A stretch of 35,089 bases of DNA from positions 1-35,089 of the forward strand of contig JBBQXS010000046.1 in assembly GCA_038209365.1 (NCBI GenBank), read 5' to 3'. This stretch comes from DASQHW01 sp038209365. GTDB taxonomy: Bacteria; Actinomycetota; Acidimicrobiia; IMCC26256; PALSA-610. The position numbers were made by a program, and so were the translations under genes. Under the pieces are notes generated by a model that saw only the letters and a list, made by a program, of their open reading frames with translations, was not told where the DNA came from and made no database searches. This document shows positions 32,038 through 35,089 of this stretch, one piece after another (the first letter of the stretch is position 1; every line of letters starts with the position of its first letter).

Positions 32038-32852
32038 AACATCGCCTCGATCGTGCGACAAACGTGCACCGAGCCGGGGACATCGTGGACCCGCACGATG
32101 CGAGCACCGCGCATCACGCCGTACGCGACTGCAGCGAGAGACTCGGTGCGGCGGTCGTCGATCTCGCGACCGAGCAGCTCGCCGATGAACCGCTTGTTCG
32201 ACGCCGAGAGCAGCAAGGGATAACCCAGCGACGCGTGTGCGGCGGTCTCCCGGAGGAGGAGCGCACTCTGCGCGGGAGTCTTGCCGAGGTCGAGGCCCGC
32301 ATCGATGATGATCTGTGCCGGGTCCAGACCGGCAGCACGGGCGCGCCCGGCGCGGTCGAGCAGGAACGCGGTGACGTCACCGACGAGATCGTCGTAGCGC
32401 GGGTCGGGATCAGGCACACGCGGCTGCAGGCGGATATGGGTCGCGACAACCGTCGCGTCGTGCTTGGCCGCGACGTCGAGATAGTCCGGGTCGCCGAATC
32501 CCGAAATGTCGTTGCCGACGACGGCGCCGGCGCGGCACGCGGCATCGAGGACCGACGCGCGCCACGTGTCGACCGAGACCGGCGTGTCGAACCTCGCGTG
32601 AAGCGCCTCGATCGCGGGAACAACGCGATCGAGCTCCTCGTCCTCGCCGACCTCCGGTCCGGGACCGGCCTTCACGCCGCCGACGTCGAGCAGATCGGCG
32701 CCGTCGTCGACACATCGCGCCGCGCGCTGCAGGAACGCGTCGAAGGTCCACGTCGTGCCGCGGTCGAAGAAGGAGTCCGGCGTGCGGTTGAGGATGCCCA
32801 TGACGACGGCCCGGGCGCGCACGTCGAGAGTGTGGTCACCGAGGCGAAGCAT
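32034..32852 (-). CDS. dihydropteroate synthase homologue, FolP2 type
   Basis: This 272-residue TIM-barrel protein is related to dihydropteroate synthase (pABA + dihydropterin pyrophosphate). It keeps MGILNRTPDSFF and GNDISG but has DVGGVKAGPG (56-65) where true DHPS has the GGESTRPG loop, and ASNKRFIG (217-224) where DHPS has SRK. These are the hallmarks of mycobacterial FolP2, which is reported to lack DHPS activity. Its substrate is therefore open. ATG 32852 is chosen (alternative GTG 32879). It overlaps the comEC end by 17 bases and holA by GTGA, an insertion in the usual comEC-holA pair. Confidence 0.88.
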   Translation of the reverse strand: MLRLGDHTLDVRARAVVMGILNRTPDSFFDRGTTWTFDAFLQRAARCVDDGADLLDVGGVKAGPGPEVGEDEELDRVVPAIEALHARFDTPVSVDTWRASVLDAACRAGAVVGNDISGFGDPDYLDVAAKHDATVVATHIRLQPRVPDPDPRYDDLVGDVTAFLLDRAGRARAAGLDPAQIIIDAGLDLGKTPAQSALLLRETAAHASLGYPLLLSASNKRFIGELLGREIDDRRTESLAAVAYGVMRGARIVRVHDVPGSVHVCRTIEAML

Positions 32853-34284
32853 CGGGGACGGCGGCAGCTCGACGGGCACGGAGGCAGATTATCGACGCGA
32901 CCGCAGCTGCAATCGCGACACAGGCGAGCGACGCGCGCCGGTCGAGCTGCAACGGAACGGCCGCACCTGCACGCGCGACGACGGTGACCCACGTGACCAG
33001 CAACGCGGTCGGCTGCTGCAGCATCGGACCGAGGCGCGGCACAACTCCCGAGGTTGCGCTCGCGACGAGCCCGTAGACGCCCAAGGCCTCGGCCGCGGGT
33101 GCCGCGAGGAGATTCGCGAGCGGCGTCACGAGTGGGAACGTGCCGAACGCGATGAGCAGCACGGGGAGCACACCGAGCTGGGCGGCGATCGAGACCGCGA
33201 GCGGCTCGCGCACGAAGCCCGGGCCGGGCAGGTGCCGCGAGATTGCCGGCTCGGCGAACGCGATGCCGGCGCTCGCGCCGCACGAGAGCAGGAAGCCGAC
33301 GCTGTGTACGAGGAACGGATCGACGAGCAGCAGCGCGATCACGGCGAACGCGAGCACGCGGCCTCGCGACGCGGGCCGACCGGTGAGGGCGGCGAGCAAC
33401 GCGATCGAGGCCATCGCAGATGCCCGAAGCACCGACGGCTCGAAGCGGGTCATCGTCGCGAAGACGAGAATGACTGCGAGCGCGACCCCGGTGCGGGCCG
33501 CGAGCGAGAGGCGCCGCAGCAGCGGCCCGACGAGCGCGAGCACGAATGCCACGTTCTCACCGGAGACCGCGAGGAGGTGGGTGAGCCCGGAATCCCGGTA
33601 TGCCGCTTCTATGTCGGTCGGCAGGCCGCGGGTGTCGCCGAGGAGGAAGCCGGCGACGAGCGCCCGCTGCGTCGGCGCGAGCGAGCTCGTGCCGCGCAGC
33701 ACGACGTTGCGGACGCCGTCGGCGATCGCGAGCAAGCGGGTTGGCGGCGCAAGCGACTCGAGACGCGCCTGATCGAGCCGGGCGACCGCGTGGCGCCAGC
33801 GCGCGCGCTGGTCGGCGTGGGTGTGCCGCAACAGGCTCACGCGACCGGTGAGACTCACGTGGTCACCGGCTTGCAGGACTCTCAGACGTGTCGCGTCGGC
33901 GCCACTCCCGGAGACCAACACCGTCCGGTGGGACGTTCCCACGCTGACGCGCGCCAGCACTGTCGCGACGAAGCGGCCGCCGTCGGGATCGCTGGTGAGG
34001 ACGCCGTGCAACGTGGTGACCTCCCGAGTCGCGATCGCGGCGGCGAGCGGAGAGTTGCGCTGGCCGTCGAGCGCACGCGCCATGACCGCCGCACCGAGGA
34101 GCGCGAGCGCGGTTGCGGCGACCGCGATCCGGACACGACCACAGAGAAAGGATGCGGACCCGAGGGCGCCCGCGCCCAGGACCAGCGCCCCGGGTGCCGA
34201 ACCGGCACCGAGGTGCTCGCCCGCGATGAGACCGACGACGAGGGCCGCCAGCGCGACAATTGGGCCGGTGTCGGGACGGTTCAT
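32836..34284 (-). CDS. comEC: ComEC/Rec2-family competence membrane protein, lacking the beta-lactamase-like domain
   Basis: This 482-residue polytopic membrane protein has an N-terminal DUF4131-like part (two to three helices, then a beta region to about 170) and the Competence domain with DSGLTHLLAVSGENVAFVLAL and about seven further helices. ComEC forms the channel for single-stranded DNA entry during transformation. The metallo-beta-lactamase-like C-terminal domain of full-length ComEC (about 700-800 residues) is missing; the gene ends and folP follows at once. ATG 34284 overlaps the comEA stop (ATGA). Confidence 0.93.
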   Translation of the reverse strand: MNRPDTGPIVALAALVVGLIAGEHLGAGSAPGALVLGAGALGSASFLCGRVRIAVAATALALLGAAVMARALDGQRNSPLAAAIATREVTTLHGVLTSDPDGGRFVATVLARVSVGTSHRTVLVSGSGADATRLRVLQAGDHVSLTGRVSLLRHTHADQRARWRHAVARLDQARLESLAPPTRLLAIADGVRNVVLRGTSSLAPTQRALVAGFLLGDTRGLPTDIEAAYRDSGLTHLLAVSGENVAFVLALVGPLLRRLSLAARTGVALAVILVFATMTRFEPSVLRASAMASIALLAALTGRPASRGRVLAFAVIALLLVDPFLVHSVGFLLSCGASAGIAFAEPAISRHLPGPGFVREPLAVSIAAQLGVLPVLLIAFGTFPLVTPLANLLAAPAAEALGVYGLVASATSGVVPRLGPMLQQPTALLVTWVTVVARAGAAVPLQLDRRASLACVAIAAAVASIICLRARRAAAVPDASPR

Positions 34285-34961
34285 ACGGTCACCAGGTCGT
34301 GGAGCTGCTCGAGCTTGGCGGGGCCGATGCCGCGGACGCGTTCGAGATCACCGACCGAACGGAACGGCCCGTGCTGCTCGCGATCCCGCACGATCGCAGC
34401 CGCGGTCGCCGGGCCGACTCCCGGCAACCCGTCGAGCGCGTCCGCGGTGGCGGTGTTCAGGTTGACGGGGCCGTCGCCACCACCTCCGCCGGCGGGGGTG
34501 GAACCGCCCGCGGCCCCGCCTGCACCTCCGGTCACCGCGCCGGGGTCGATCCCCGGCGCGGGCTGACCCAGCGCCGGCACCGCCACGCGCGCGCCGTCGG
34601 CAATCGGCGCGGCGAGGTTCAACCGGGTGAGGTCGGCAGCCGCGGTCGCGCCCCCGGCGGCCGTGATCACGTCGACGACGCGCGCACCCGGCGCGACACG
34701 GACGATCCCCGGCTTGCGAACCGCGCCGACGACATTGACGACGAGTGCAGCGAGCGCTTGCGTCGTGGAGGTGGTCACGACCTCCGCAGCGGGCGGGCGA
34801 GTCGCTGGCGCGGGCGGCGCGGTGTGCGTGGACCCCGCGCGCCACCACGCGGCACCGGCCGCCACCGCCACGCATGCGCAGACCCCGGCGACGACACGAC
34901 GATCAGCCCGCCACGCCTCCAAGCGCGCGCCGAGACCCTCGCTCTGTCCAACCTCGCCCAC
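34281..34961 (-). CDS. comEA: ComEA-family DNA-binding competence protein
   Basis: This 226-residue protein has an N-terminal TM helix (about 23-41), a Pro/Thr-rich linker, a SLBB domain (about 72-125: VVNVVGAVRKPGIVRVAPGARVVDVITAAGG), a Gly-rich spacer (140-163) and a C-terminal double helix-hairpin-helix domain (VNLNTATADALDGLPGVGPATAAAIVRDR ... VRGIGPAKLEQL) that binds double-stranded DNA outside the membrane. GTG 34961 has GGAGG eight bases upstream. It starts the comEA-comEC-folP-holA operon. Confidence 0.95.
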   Translation of the reverse strand: MGEVGQSEGLGARLEAWRADRRVVAGVCACVAVAAGAAWWRAGSTHTAPPAPATRPPAAEVVTTSTTQALAALVVNVVGAVRKPGIVRVAPGARVVDVITAAGGATAAADLTRLNLAAPIADGARVAVPALGQPAPGIDPGAVTGGAGGAAGGSTPAGGGGGDGPVNLNTATADALDGLPGVGPATAAAIVRDREQHGPFRSVGDLERVRGIGPAKLEQLHDLVTV

Positions 34962-35018
34962 CGCACCGACCTCCGGGCGCGCGGAACCGACAGGGGAAGC
35001 GCAAGGGAAGCGATCGGC

Positions 35019-35024
35019 ACCCTA
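35019..35024 (-). promoter_or_regulatory. putative -10 box of the comEA operon
   Basis: TAGGGT lies 57 bases before the comEA GTG, giving a leader of about 50 bases that includes the GGAGG RBS. No -35 is convincing. It lies in the 128-base stretch right of comEA, which otherwise holds only the palindromic repeat. Confidence 0.35.
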
Positions 35025-35053
35025 TCCCGAGGCTGCGCCACCGAAAAAGTGCT

Positions 35054-35089
35054 CCAACAGATTGGACGCTCAGCCCGCCAGAGGCGGGC
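35054..35089. repeat. dispersed palindromic repeat, copy cut by the window edge
   Basis: CCAACAG followed by the arm ATTGGACGCTCAGCCCGCC (35061-35079), a 3-nt loop and GGCGGGC, the start of the complementary arm, to the window end. It matches the complete copy at 7535-7582. Confidence 0.85.

Noticed and set aside
32755..34566. Long plus-strand frame of 603 codons opposite folP/comEC/comEA
   Set aside because: Composition is Arg/Glu/Ala low-complexity typical of a GC-rich antisense frame, and three recognisable genes lie on the other strand.
1..35089. tRNA/rRNA genes, CRISPR array, insertion sequence, prophage or defence system
   Set aside because: I saw no cloverleaf-like sequences, regularly spaced repeats, transposase or integrase genes; the gaps between genes are too short to hide them.

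Overview
The window is a stretch of high-GC bacterial chromosome, most likely from an actinobacterium of the Acidimicrobiia or a related lineage. The evidence is the gene content (BldD-type regulator, FolP2-type DHPS, SigK/RskA-type pair, short ComEC), the many GTG/TTG starts, the TANNNT promoter boxes and the long antisense shadow ORFs. The backbone order comEA-comEC-holA/rpsT-lepA-hemW-hrcA-dnaJ-rsmE-phoH-ybeY-corC-era-recO/uppS-glyS-dgt-dnaG is, from memory, the housekeeping order found in mycobacteria. The coding density is very high, and I see no rRNA, tRNA, CRISPR array, phage gene, transposase or gene-free stretch longer than about 240 bases.

From left to right (nearly everything is on the minus strand, so transcription runs right to left): the 5' tip of dnaG; dgt; a GNAT acetyltransferase; ppdK; a J-domain/RDD membrane protein coupled to glyS; recO; uppS; a plus-strand diacylglycerol-kinase-family gene (8401-9273); a six-gene cytochrome c oxidase operon (coxB-coxA-coxC-subunit IV-ctaG-membrane cupredoxin, 15027 down to 9274); era, corC-like, ybeY and phoH; a bldD-like regulator; a heat-shock operon hrcA-dnaJ-rsmE behind a CIRCE element; hemW; and an ECF sigma/anti-sigma pair. 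Next comes a plus-strand accessory segment: an acyl-CoA dehydrogenase, an unknown protein and an Aur1-like PAP2 membrane enzyme in one overlapping operon, then a convergent DUF1003 protein and a HAD protein with an altered motif I. The right end holds lepA, rpsT, holA, a FolP2-type dihydropteroate synthase homologue, and comEC/comEA.

Working units: most minus-strand genes are translationally coupled through ATGA or GTGA overlaps (glyS>J/RDD, coxB>coxA>coxC, ctaG>cupredoxin, hrcA>dnaJ>rsmE, sigma>anti-sigma, comEA>comEC, folP>holA). Several genes (dgt, the diacylglycerol kinase, HAD, and probably glyS and recO) carry a TANNNT box only 6-8 bases from the start codon, which suggests leaderless transcripts. 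Convergent genes abut or overlap with almost no room for terminators.

The most notable non-coding structures are two dispersed repeat families. One is a 19-bp perfect-stem palindrome at 7535-7575 and again at the right edge. The other is a 50-bp element with inverted ends at 1642-1691 and 30581-30630 (45/50 identical). In addition, two short tandem duplications sit exactly on the translation starts of uppS and the HAD gene. I found no clearly novel defence or mobile system; the unusual points are these repeats and several conserved-family proteins lacking a signature residue or domain.
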